A DNA stretch of 13,158 nucleotides from an uncultured Collinsella sp. (GCA_900551555.1 URWC01000038.1:1-13158), one strand, 5' to 3'; shown: positions 1 through 6,847, numbered from the stretch's first letter. The notes: generated from the letters alone by a model not told the origin. Translations and numbers: made by a program.

Positions 1-273
1 GGCGTGCAGCCGTTGCACGCCGCCGCTCAGGCCACGCGATGTCAAAAGACTGACACTTGTGTATGCCTTTTGACAGTCCGAAAGCGCTAGCGAAGTTCAT
101 TGATGCCGCGGCTAGATGCGCAGCAGTAAAGAGATGCTGAATACAAATCGCACCCATCTCCAATGGATCCAACACGTCAAAATAAGCACAGATACCCGAG
201 CGCTTATGCTACATGGAAGCACAGAGAGGCCCGCGTTCCGAACCACCACAGCTCGGAACGCGGGCCCCAGCAA
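1..273. other. Intergenic stretch with hairpins, no gene seen
   Basis: No convincing coding region was found on either strand. The stretch opens with a perfect 8-bp stem (1-8 with 14-21, 5-nt loop), which could be the terminator of a gene left of the window. A second perfect 9-bp dyad, TGTCAAAAG (40-48) with CTTTTGACA (67-75), has an 18-nt loop and places TTGACA hexamers facing outward on both strands. I see no good -10 partner for either hexamer. Positions 76-227 show nothing recognisable. The strong hairpin at 228-266 is listed separately. Confidence 0.5.
228..266 (-). terminator. Hairpin terminator of the regulator/549-aa operon
   Basis: A perfect 14-bp GC-rich stem (228-241 with 253-266, 11-nt loop) begins 7 nt past the TAG stop of the minus-strand gene ending at 274. 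The sequence after the stem on the minus strand is only modestly T-rich, so intrinsic termination strength is uncertain. The position immediately after the stop makes an end-of-transcript role likely. Confidence 0.65.
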
Positions 274-1923
274 CTAATTCTTTTCGGATAATCCCAATCC
301 AGTAATCTCCTGATAGCGCCGCTTCAACGTATACGCATCGGGAAGCCTAGAGATCCTCTGATGAATCAACTCATTAAAATCCGCCAGATTTCCGATTACG
401 ACATCGATGCCGCCAGCAGCGTTGAGCAAATCGACGTACGTCATAAAGCGAAACTCGAACGGAATGCCCTCGATTTCCTTTGTGCATCCATCATGAAAGT
501 CAATCAGTCTCGAAACGTCATGGGCAACGTACGTGACTCTAACGGTCATGTCGTAGGGTTCGTTGCGCAACTTCGCCTCGTGCTCGTGGTAGCGCACAGT
601 TTCATGCAGGGAGTTAATGTGCGCCTGAATGTACTCATCCCGCAGACCGCCACCGTGTGCCTCATAGGCCTCGATATGTGCACGATTTGAAAGGTCCAAG
701 TATTCAACATCGCCATATTTGCGCCCCGAAGCGTTCGTCTCGTTCACGGAAGAGCCGAGACCCCTTGCGAACCAGCCCTCTTCCGGATGAATGCAGCGGG
801 TAAGGAAATCTACCAGCCTCTGATCGAGAACGCCCTTGGTTAAACTGTTTGAGATCCCCACGCGCTTGACAAAAGCCTTGATGGAATCGACGCCGATCGG
901 CTCCAAAGGCGTCTTCGTTTGACGAGAATCGGCAATGAGAATCAAATAACAACGAATAATGTGAGCAACGCGTCTTCTCGTCATGTAGGGCAACTCTGCC
1001 AGAATGCTAAAGACATCGGCAAGCAGAATCGAGCCGTTCCCAGTCTGCCGGGAGAGTTTCGTTTCGGCCCATGCTTCGTCAAGTGAATAGACGGACTTGG
1101 CGTTGTTGAGGTATGGATTCTCCTGAGTGGGATGATACATGGAGTTCCAAAGCGCCTTTACATTGCTCGAACGGGGCGTGCATTCGTAAATCGCCCTGCC
1201 GGGGAATCTGTCAACCATCTCAAGCGTAAGCAACTCAAAGTAGAGCATAAACTGGTACGGCTCAAAAGGAATGAGGCCCAAGTCGATAACATCGTCGGCA
1301 AGCGTATCGCATCTCGAGAACGATCCGAGAAGGCCTCGGAAAGTTTCTCCAGCGACGTCAGGTTCGATATCACCAAACAGGGCGGCGACGTCTGAAACGT
1401 CAGTTTCATGTATTCCGGCTATCCTCTCAGAGCCGAAGGGCGGGTCAATACCGATAGAACTGATTACAGCATTGATGGCGTCGAAAGTTGCGGCAGGAAC
1501 GTTAAGAATGCCTCTAATCCTATCGAGACCGAGGTGTTGCTCCACGACAAGGGTACGAATGAGCGGAGCACAGCCAATCAGAGCGATTGCATGACTCCTT
1601 GCCATGAACTGCTTCTCCTCGAGTTTTTCTTCGAGCTTGAAGTAGCCGTTCGCGAGCTCTTCCATTCCATGGTCGACGCCAACCGCGGCGCTAATGACGT
1701 CCTTCAATTCCTTTGAGGGACTATCGTGGTTCTCAAGCCAAAAGCTCCACATCTCGCCGAAGCGATCGGAGATCTCTTCGGCGGGAATCCTGGATTCCTC
1801 AGGGCCGTTCTCGTAATAGTCCGCAACCTGAATCGCGGCGCTTTCCATCGAGTTCGGATCTATAGGCAGGGACGCCGCCAGAAGCGCTTCGCATATTTCA
1901 GAAATGTTTGCACTGCTACTCAT
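274..1923 (-). CDS. Unrecognised 549-aa protein, candidate type II restriction endonuclease
   Basis: I do not recognise the family by sequence. The start ATG (1921-1923) has GGGAG 7 nt upstream and overlaps the end of the XRE regulator gene by 8 nt (ATGAGTAG), implying translational coupling. The protein is soluble, mostly helical and acidic near the N terminus, with a charged, probably coiled segment around residues 88-108 and no signal peptide or membrane helix. Around residues 404-423 there is G-D405-V-E-Y-L-D410 followed by I-E418-A-Y-E421-A-H423. This resembles the D...(D/E)xK spacing of PD-(D/E)XK nucleases, but Tyr or His stands where Lys is usual, so the match is weak. The inference of an endonuclease rests mainly on context: regulator, this gene, and a divergent C5 methyltransferase form the classic C-R/M layout. 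It could instead be another accessory protein of a defence locus. Confidence 0.5.
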   Translation of the reverse strand: MSSSANISEICEALLAASLPIDPNSMESAAIQVADYYENGPEESRIPAEEISDRFGEMWSFWLENHDSPSKELKDVISAAVGVDHGMEELANGYFKLEEKLEEKQFMARSHAIALIGCAPLIRTLVVEQHLGLDRIRGILNVPAATFDAINAVISSIGIDPPFGSERIAGIHETDVSDVAALFGDIEPDVAGETFRGLLGSFSRCDTLADDVIDLGLIPFEPYQFMLYFELLTLEMVDRFPGRAIYECTPRSSNVKALWNSMYHPTQENPYLNNAKSVYSLDEAWAETKLSRQTGNGSILLADVFSILAELPYMTRRRVAHIIRCYLILIADSRQTKTPLEPIGVDSIKAFVKRVGISNSLTKGVLDQRLVDFLTRCIHPEEGWFARGLGSSVNETNASGRKYGDVEYLDLSNRAHIEAYEAHGGGLRDEYIQAHINSLHETVRYHEHEAKLRNEPYDMTVRVTYVAHDVSRLIDFHDGCTKEIEGIPFEFRFMTYVDLLNAAGGIDVVIGNLADFNELIHQRISRLPDAYTLKRRYQEITGLGLSEKN

Positions 1924-2179
1924 TTACACGCTCCCATAAAGGTTGAGGCTCATAAGCGATAAGGCCATCAAGATCGTCGCTTACCGCACTGAAGGTTAAT
2001 CCGCAGGCACAAAGCACTTGAGAAAGCTCAGAGACAGTTATGCGCTTGGAGCCGCTTTCCAGTTTCGAAATCGACGCTTGCTGGCATCCCGTTGCCTCAG
2101 CGAGCGCCGCCTGTGACATCCCGGAGCGTCTCCGCCATTTAGCGATAAGTCTCCCGAGAGAAAGATTGAAGTCTTCCAT
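1916..2179 (-). CDS. XRE-family HTH regulator, candidate controller (C) protein
   Basis: This is a small DNA-binding repressor or activator of the Cro/CI-XRE type, 87 residues from the chosen start. The HTH spans roughly residues 9-60: helix 2 is SQAALAEATG (22-31) and the recognition helix is QQASISKLES (33-42), the usual XRE pattern. The ATG at 2177-2179 is preferred because AGGGGG lies a few bases upstream. An in-frame ATG at 2224 lacks a ribosome site and would place the N terminus inside the palindromic control region. The gene sits directly upstream of, and overlaps, the 549-residue gene, and is divergent from the cytosine methyltransferase. Controller proteins of type II restriction-modification systems have this size and position, and they delay endonuclease expression. 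The perfect dyad at 2230-2256 is its likely operator. Confidence 0.8.
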   Translation of the reverse strand: MEDFNLSLGRLIAKWRRRSGMSQAALAEATGCQQASISKLESGSKRITVSELSQVLCACGLTFSAVSDDLDGLIAYEPQPLWERVNE

Positions 2180-2214
2180 AAACGCCCCCTTCCGGCAGCA
2201 ACCCATGCTTGTAT

Positions 2215-2256
2215 ATGATATCATCTCATGAGCTCATTCCATATTGGAATGAGCTC
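2215..2256. promoter_or_regulatory. Palindromic operator between divergent C-R and M genes
   Basis: A perfect 12-bp inverted repeat, GAGCTCATTCCA (2230-2241) and its reverse complement (2245-2256), is separated by 3 nt. Next to it are two shorter perfect palindromes, ATGATATCAT (2215-2224) and CTCATGAG (2225-2232). The block lies between the divergent start codons, where both promoters must be. An XRE dimer site is the simplest reading. A TATGAT hexamer at 2214-2219 could be a -10 element toward the methyltransferase, but no clear -35 goes with it. Confidence 0.6.
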
Positions 2257-2279
2257 TACTATTCAGGAGGATTGCTTTA

Positions 2280-3371
2280 ATGAAGCGTTTCGTCAGCCTT
2301 TATTCGGGAGCGGGCGGTCTCGACCTCGGCTTCATCGCCGCCGGGTTCACCCCCGTATTTGCGAACGATATCAACCCGGACGCCATGAAAACCTACGCTG
2401 CCGCGATGGACGCGATCTCGAAGAAGACCGGCAAAACACTGAGCCACAGGATAGTCACGGGAGATATTAGGGAAGTTGAGGAACTGCCCGGAAGGGGTTC
2501 GGCGGAGCTAGTCATTGGAGGACCGCCCTGTCAGGGCTTCTCGGTCGCGGGGAAGATGGACCCGAACGACCCCCGCTCGCGTCACGTCTTCGACTTCCTC
2601 GGCATGGTCGAGAGGGTCCAGCCCCAAGCGTTCGTGATGGAGAACGTCAAGGCACTCGCCAAGAACAAACGCTGGGCTGGAACTATTGCCGACATCCGCA
2701 AGAAGGCGGAAGAGATTGGCTACAAAACCAACCTTGAGGTGCTGAACAGTGCCAATTACGGCGTCCCGCAGACCAGAGAGCGCATGTTCCTTGTCGGGAT
2801 CAAGGACCCCTGCATCGAGTACAACTACCCGCAGCCGACAGTCAAGGAATGGGTGGGTGTGGCCGACGCCCTGCGCGGGCTGCCTCCTCTCGGCGAGCCG
2901 GGCAATGATCAGACTTGCAAGGCGAAGGTAACTACGGCAAAAAGCCCCGTGCTCCGCCCGTCGCCGTTTGCAGGCATGCTGTTCAACGGCCAAGGCCGCC
3001 CGATGGACATGGACAAGCCCGCGCCGACGCTTCCCGCCTCAATGGGCGGGAACAGAACGCCGATTGTCGATCAAGAGACGCTCGAAACCGGAGCGACCCA
3101 ATGGGTCGAGAAATACCACGAAGAGCTTCAGAAAGGCGGGAAAGTAGCCGATAGCGTTCCTCCTCGCCTTCGCCGCATCTCGGTCCAGGAAGCCGCCACC
3201 ATACAGACCTTCCCGAGGGATATGCCTTGGTATGGTTCGCAATGCTCCCGCTATCGGCAAATTGGAAACGCCGTTCCTCCCAAGATGGCCTTTGCGGTTG
3301 CGCAATCTGTCGCAGAAGCCCTTGGCATGGATATAGACGCAAACCCCTCTCTGCTTGACGAGCTAGGTTAG
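2280..3371 (+). CDS. dcm: DNA (cytosine-5) methyltransferase
   Basis: This enzyme transfers a methyl group from S-adenosylmethionine to C5 of cytosine in a specific DNA sequence, most likely as the protective half of a type II restriction-modification system. All core motifs are present in order: motif I SLYSGAGGLDLGF (6-18), motif IV GGPPCQGFS (80-88) with catalytic Cys84, motif VI ENV (121-123), motif VIII QTRER (164-168), motif IX around RRISVQEAATIQTFP (298-312) and motif X QIGNAVPPKMA (327-337). The target-recognition region is the roughly 100-residue variable stretch at about 195-295. At 363 residues it is a full-length single-domain enzyme. The start is fixed by AGGAGG at 2265-2270, 9 nt before the ATG. 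It is divergent from the XRE regulator and the 549-aa gene. The target sequence cannot be read from the protein by eye. The symbol is generic for the family, not a claim of orthology to E. coli Dcm. Confidence 0.95.
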   Translation: MKRFVSLYSGAGGLDLGFIAAGFTPVFANDINPDAMKTYAAAMDAISKKTGKTLSHRIVTGDIREVEELPGRGSAELVIGGPPCQGFSVAGKMDPNDPRSRHVFDFLGMVERVQPQAFVMENVKALAKNKRWAGTIADIRKKAEEIGYKTNLEVLNSANYGVPQTRERMFLVGIKDPCIEYNYPQPTVKEWVGVADALRGLPPLGEPGNDQTCKAKVTTAKSPVLRPSPFAGMLFNGQGRPMDMDKPAPTLPASMGGNRTPIVDQETLETGATQWVEKYHEELQKGGKVADSVPPRLRRISVQEAATIQTFPRDMPWYGSQCSRYRQIGNAVPPKMAFAVAQSVAEALGMDIDANPSLLDELG

Positions 3372-3393
3372 ACAATAAGGGCCCGCAATGTGG

Positions 3394-3588
3394 CTACCGC
3401 CCCAAAACTTTGCCGAGGGTTTCATCCAAGCTCTCCCGCTCGAGGTCTGCAAGGTCCAGTCGATAACTCAAATCGCGAATGCGATCCGGAACGTCCTTGA
3501 GAAAGTTGTTAGTCCTGGCAGAATAGCATCGTATATCACGAACAAGATAAGCAGTTTTTAGCCCCTTTTCATCTGCCCTGAGAAGCTG
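3394..3588 (-). pseudogene. Decayed C-terminal gene fragment next to the methyltransferase
   Basis: On the minus strand 64 codons are open up to a TAG at 3394-3396, with protein-like content (KTAYLVRDIRCYSARTNN, then a charged DRIRDLSYRLDLADLERE segment and LGKVLGR at the end). There is no start codon with a ribosome site. Reading farther upstream in the same frame gives a TAG at 3589-3591 preceded by GFINL, then a TGA shortly before that. The frame is therefore best read as the 3' remnant of an inactivated gene, convergent with the methyltransferase. I do not recognise the family. A remnant of another restriction-modification component is possible but unsupported by any motif. Confidence 0.4.
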
Positions 3589-3594
3589 CTACAG

Positions 3595-3927
3595 GTTTAT
3601 GAAGCCGGTCGTTCAACAACATGTCCCGCAAAAGAGCATACGGCCTTTAATTTGCATCAGATTCTAAACGTCACGCATGAGAAATCAGCGAGGCCCCAAG
3701 TTAAAGCGAGAGCCGAACTCACTCACGGCACGCTACAGCCGTGAACCCTCCAAGCCAGCCAGCCGTTCAGATGTTCCAAATGATATACAGCTTGAAACCT
3801 GGCGACTTGAATCGAAGGTCATTCCTGGGACTATCGGTAGGCAGCCTATCTGCATGCGTTGATCTATCAAATTGGCCTTGATGCCAAGGTATATCCAACA
3901 CTCGACCACCGTTCTCAGCACATCTCC
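3595..3927. other. Intergenic stretch, no convincing gene
   Basis: Frames of about 60 codons exist on both strands, but none has a ribosome site or a recognisable motif. The only structure seen is an approximately 60-bp segment (3774-3833) that resembles 6541-6600, listed as a repeat. Confidence 0.5.
3774..3833 (+). repeat. Imperfect direct repeat, left copy
   Basis: This segment aligns in direct orientation with 6541-6600. Shared blocks are TTC(C)AAATG, GACTTGAATC (3804-3813 with 6574-6583) and GGTCAT. About 27 of 40 positions match from 3791 onward, with many differences being transitions, and one 2-nt length change upstream. It lacks the hairpin arms seen in the right copy. It lies left of the exonuclease fragment, so the two copies bracket the accessory block. 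Confidence 0.4.
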
Positions 3928-4330
3928 TTACCTCCCCTCCAACTTCAGCTGCAGCAGCAGATCACTCAGCTCAGGGCACTTGCTGGAAAGGCGTGTTTGA
4001 ACGCACTCGCCCATCCCCCATCGCTGGCGGATCTCCTGGGCGTGCGGACTCACGTGATAGTCCCCGTTCATCACTTGTTTGAGTAGTTTGGCGGTCACGC
4101 GGGCATCGGCTAGGGCACTGTGGGCGTGGCACGTCGACTCGTCGAACTCGATGTCAAACCACGTTGCCGCGTCACCCAAAGAGACGCACCCGTGGCTGCC
4201 CACGTCCATGATCGAGGTATAAAACGCCCGCAGGTCGGCCCAGTCCGTAGGAAAGCCAGCAAGGCTGACGTGCTTCGTCCACTAATCGTCCTCGAACCGC
4301 CACTAGTCCGTCCCGTCCCAGCAGGCCGCT
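3928..4330 (-). pseudogene. 3'-terminal fragment of a DEDDh exonuclease gene
   Basis: This is a partial second copy of the exonuclease gene at 5658-6392, at a constant offset of 1730 bp with no indels. By eye I count about 38 differences over the last 310 bp (about 88% identity), mostly transitions. The copy keeps the C-terminal part with the ExoIII motif (HAHSALADARVTAKLL), and the equivalent of the ExoII Asp in CWDGTD. Toward its 5' end it has in-frame TAG codons at 4282-4284 and 4303-4305 and then loses similarity. The N-terminal D-x-E motif is missing, so no active nuclease can be made. An internal ATG at 4207-4209 would allow a 94-residue product, but it has no ribosome site. The divergence suggests a homologue acquired from another strain, or an old duplication, rather than a recent copy. 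Confidence 0.85.
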
Positions 4331-4379
4331 CAACGGTGAGATAATGCCCACGACTATCAACGTAAGCAAGGAGCACGCT

Positions 4380-5615
4380 ATGGCAGACAACGAGACCAAA
4401 CCCTCGGCGGATGACGGCCGAGAGGAACTCGTGGCAAAACAACTCGCATCCACCAAAATCCACCTCGCGCTCACTCAGGAGCGGGCGGACGTCTCCGGCG
4501 CCATCAAGCTCCCGCTCGAACGAGTCCCCCAGCTCGGCATAGCGCTCGCCTCACTTCCCTCGACATTCCGCACCGTCACCAATACGGTGAGTGTGCCTAT
4601 GCTGCTCCGGCCAACCGACAAGTTTGGCAATCCGCTTGACCCATCGATACTTCAATCGTTCAAGGACGGCAGCGGCCTCATGGGGTCCTACCGCGATGCG
4701 GCCAAGGGTTTCGGGCAGGCGCGCCTCCACGTAGTCGAGGGCGACATCGCCACAAGCGTCACGCAGGTGCCTTACGATCCAACGTCGTTGTTCATGGCAG
4801 CCGCAATCGCGCAGATAAACCAAAAGCTCGACTCCATCCAGGAGTCCGTCGACGAAATGTTCGAGTACATGCGTCAGCGCGACAAGGCCAACATGCGTGG
4901 CGATCTCAAGACGCTCGCAGATATCCTCAACGGTTACAGCTTCAACTGCGGCGACGCCACCTACATGGCCAACGCCCATATGAAGGTGCTCGACATCGAG
5001 CACGCGTCCACGCGTGACATGGAACTCTTCCGCTCGCAGGCGCAGGCGGACCTGAAAAAGAAAGGGTTCATCGAGGTGCGAGACGACGTGAAAAGGCGTC
5101 TCGACCAGGTTCTCGACTATCTCAAGGACTACCAGCTCGCCACCTATATCCACGCGTTCTCGCTGTTCCTCGAGCCCATGCTCACCCAGAACTTCGAGCC
5201 CGCAAAGCTCGCAGACACTGCCGCAAAAATCGAAGCGGACTCGCTTGCGTACCGCGAGCTCTACACCGAGTGTTACGACGCACTCGAGGCAAGCGCTGCC
5301 GACACTATCGACGTGGCACTTCTGGGCGGCATCGCGTCCGCTGGCAAGATGCTCGGTCGCGTCATCGCGGCGACGCCCATCGGCGAGTTCACGCCCATAG
5401 ACGAGGCGCTTGAGGGTGCAGGAGAGGACATCGGCAGGTTCAACGACGAGCAATCCGAGAAACTCATCGAGAAGCTCCACCAGGCAAAGACGCCCGACGT
5501 CGCGCCGTTCAGGCAGAGCATAATGGAGATCGACACCCTCTACAACCGCCCCACGCAAATCGCCGTGGACGCCGAGAACGTCTACATCCTGCCTGCCGAG
5601 CAGCAGGAAGAGTAG
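4380..5615 (+). CDS. Unrecognised 411-aa helical protein, accessory cargo
   Basis: I do not recognise the family. The ATG at 4380 is chosen because AAGGAG (4368-4373) lies 6 nt upstream; an in-frame ATG at 4344 would add 12 residues with a poorer site. The protein is acidic and soluble, with no signal peptide. Residues 138-185 (AAIAQINQKLDSIQESVDEM and onward) form a long amphipathic, probably coiled-coil helix. A second charged helical stretch runs through about 220-255. A small Gly/Ala-rich hydrophobic segment at about 310-333 (VALLGGIASAGKMLGRVIAA) is short and interrupted for a membrane helix. The C terminus is rich in Glu and Gln. The gene is inserted between two copies of the exonuclease 3' region, is convergent with the intact copy (43 bp apart), and its start lies about 50 bp past the end of the left homology. 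The position suggests horizontally acquired cargo; the function is unknown. Confidence 0.75.
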   Translation: MADNETKPSADDGREELVAKQLASTKIHLALTQERADVSGAIKLPLERVPQLGIALASLPSTFRTVTNTVSVPMLLRPTDKFGNPLDPSILQSFKDGSGLMGSYRDAAKGFGQARLHVVEGDIATSVTQVPYDPTSLFMAAAIAQINQKLDSIQESVDEMFEYMRQRDKANMRGDLKTLADILNGYSFNCGDATYMANAHMKVLDIEHASTRDMELFRSQAQADLKKKGFIEVRDDVKRRLDQVLDYLKDYQLATYIHAFSLFLEPMLTQNFEPAKLADTAAKIEADSLAYRELYTECYDALEASAADTIDVALLGGIASAGKMLGRVIAATPIGEFTPIDEALEGAGEDIGRFNDEQSEKLIEKLHQAKTPDVAPFRQSIMEIDTLYNRPTQIAVDAENVYILPAEQQEE

Positions 5616-5657
5616 CGATACACGACAGGCACGCGCCACGCAGACAGCTAACGCCCC

Positions 5658-6392
5658 CTATCTCCCCTCCGCCTTCAGCTTCAGCAGCAGATCGCTCAGC
5701 TCGGGGCACTTGCTGGAAAGGCGTGTCTGGGCTCGCTCGCCCATCCCCCACCGCTGGCGGACTTCCTGGGCACGCGGGCTCACGTGGTAGCCCCCGTCCA
5801 TTACCTGCTTGAGCAACTTAGCGGTCACGCGCGCATCGGCTAGGGCGCTGTGGGCGTGACCCGTCGACTCGTCGAACTCGATGCCAAACCACGTTGCCGC
5901 GTCACTTAAAGAGACACACCCGTGGCTGCCCACGTCCATGATCGAGGTGTAAAACGCCTGCAGGTCGGCCCAGTCCGTAGGAAATGCGGAAAGGTCGATG
6001 TGCTTTGCCTGGCACTCGGTCAAAAGCTGTCGACGATCCGCCCCACTCCAACAAACCACCTGGGCGGAGTAGCGACCGATCCAATCGCTGAGCCTTTTGA
6101 TCACCACATAGAGCGGATCGGCCATCGCGGTGTCCACAGCCGATATCCCCGTAAGCTCGCGGACGGGATACGCAACGCCTTCGGTAAATTCTGTCTGCAC
6201 AAACTGCGAAAACTCACCCATAACGTTGCCGTGGTAATCGAGCTTGACGGCGCCGGCCTCAATAATCTCATTGCGCAGCCCACGGCGCTGGCGCTGCTTT
6301 GGCACCGGCGCAAACTCAAAGTCCAGCACAATCTGGCGCGCAAAGTTCGTCGTATCGATAGCCGAGATACACGGCGTCTTTTCAGCTGACAC
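5658..6392 (-). CDS. DEDDh 3'-5' exonuclease (DnaQ-like)
   Basis: This is a predicted two-metal-ion 3'-5' exonuclease acting on DNA or RNA ends. Numbered from the longest open frame (GTG at 6506), the catalytic set is D62-F-E64 (LDFEFAP), D157 in CWSGAD, and H219/D224 in HAHSALADA. PVRELTGI (114-121) is also typical of the family. The GTG at 6390-6392 is preferred as start (244 residues) because GGAGAAAGG (6401-6409) lies 8 nt upstream and the nuclease domain begins shortly after. The frame stays open to a TAG at 6540-6542, and that extension encodes protein-like sequence (GRLHDVCLAHGIAPSFHVRA and onward), so a longer form is not excluded. No polymerase domain is attached, so it resembles stand-alone family members. 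Its last roughly 400 bp are duplicated at 3928-4330. The substrate cannot be inferred. Confidence 0.85.
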   Translation of the reverse strand: MSAEKTPCISAIDTTNFARQIVLDFEFAPVPKQRQRRGLRNEIIEAGAVKLDYHGNVMGEFSQFVQTEFTEGVAYPVRELTGISAVDTAMADPLYVVIKRLSDWIGRYSAQVVCWSGADRRQLLTECQAKHIDLSAFPTDWADLQAFYTSIMDVGSHGCVSLSDAATWFGIEFDESTGHAHSALADARVTAKLLKQVMDGGYHVSPRAQEVRQRWGMGERAQTRLSSKCPELSDLLLKLKAEGR

Positions 6393-6540
6393 GGTTAGGG
6401 CCTTTCTCCGTTGCCTGCCGCTTGCTACATAGGCGGCTACATTGCCGTAAGGATAGGCGCCCGCGCGGACATGAAAGCTGGGCGCAATACCATGCGCCAG
6501 GCACACGTCATGCAGACGGCCCCAAGAGAGTTGCCCGCTC

Positions 6541-6600
6541 TATTCAAATGCATGAAAAAGATTTAGGCCCGGTGACTTGAATCAGCGGTCATCCCGGGCC
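6541..6600 (+). repeat. Imperfect direct repeat, right copy
   Basis: This is the counterpart of 3774-3833 (shared TTCAAATG, GACTTGAATC, GGTCAT). The copy contains complementary arms GGCCCGG/CCGGGCC that the left copy lacks. It lies just upstream (5' side) of the intact exonuclease frame. Confidence 0.4.
6553..6600 (-). terminator. Possible intrinsic terminator downstream of the DUF4143 ATPase
   Basis: GGCCCGG (6566-6572) pairs with CCGGGCC (6594-6600). The stem extends inward by TGAC/GTCA with a 2-nt bulge on one side. On the minus strand the stem is followed by TAAATCTTTTTC, a T-rich tract. It lies about 250 nt past the ATPase stop and before the exonuclease gene, so it could separate the two transcripts. 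It overlaps the direct repeat, so it may be part of that element. Confidence 0.45.
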
Positions 6601-6719
6601 CATCAGAGCTCGTAGAGCTCTTGGTTGCTTTGGTCTCGCTCTTCACGGCGCTTATCGAACTTTCCGAGGCACTCAAGCAGCATTCGAAGCATAACAAGTC
6701 GCTGCCATTAAGGCACTGA
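6576..6719 (+). CDS. Possible small hydrophobic peptide (holin-like toxin type), start unclear
   Basis: The frame is open from 6576 to a TGA at 6717-6719 and encodes, in its middle, SELVELLVALVSLFTALIEL followed by a basic, His/Lys-rich tail (KQHSKHNK). A single short hydrophobic helix with a charged tail is the make-up of small holin-like or type I toxin peptides in Gram-positive bacteria. No ATG or GTG precedes the helix. TTG at 6621-6623 would give 32 residues but lacks a ribosome site. It may be a decayed copy or a chance frame. The opposite strand also has a short open frame here. Confidence 0.25.
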   Translation, partial: LESAVIPGPSELVELLVALVSLFTALIELSEALKQHSKHNKSLPLRH

Positions 6720-6847
6720 CCTCTTGACCAAGCAACGGCGCTGCCCAGCTATCACCCTTGGACTGCCGTCAACTTTATTCTATCCGCGAGCATCTGGTTT
6801 ACCAAATGTATTTTCGGTAAAGGAAGCACGGCACGCCCGCAAAACCA

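Noticed and set aside
40..75. TGTCAAAAG/CTTTTGACA dyad as a transposon end or attachment site
   Set aside because: No matching copy was seen elsewhere in the window and no recombinase gene is present, so the claim cannot be supported from this sequence.
2230..2256. GAGCTC in both arms of the operator as the target of the methyltransferase (methylation-controlled regulation)
   Set aside because: GAGCTC occurs about ten more times in this window (for example near 1651, 5258, 6607, 8457, 12256), so its presence in the dyad carries no special weight, and the recognition region cannot be read for specificity by eye.
3388..3561. Plus-strand 57-codon frame starting at ATG 3388
   Set aside because: It is antisense to the more protein-like minus-strand remnant, has no convincing ribosome site, and its composition looks like a shadow.
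3677..3921. Frames of about 60 codons on both strands (3677-3862 plus, 3733-3921 minus)
   Set aside because: They have no ribosome sites and no motifs, and they overlap each other and the direct-repeat segment.
4551..5639. Long minus-strand frame opposite the 411-aa gene
   Set aside because: It is a shadow frame created by GC-rich third positions; the plus-strand gene has a good ribosome site and coherent helical structure, and the minus frame has no recognisable domain.
6798..6821. TTTACC...GGTAAA hairpin as terminator of the DUF4143 ATPase
   Set aside because: The stem is only 6 bp plus a wobble, with a 12-nt loop and no T tract after it; the hairpin at 6566-6600 is the better terminator candidate.
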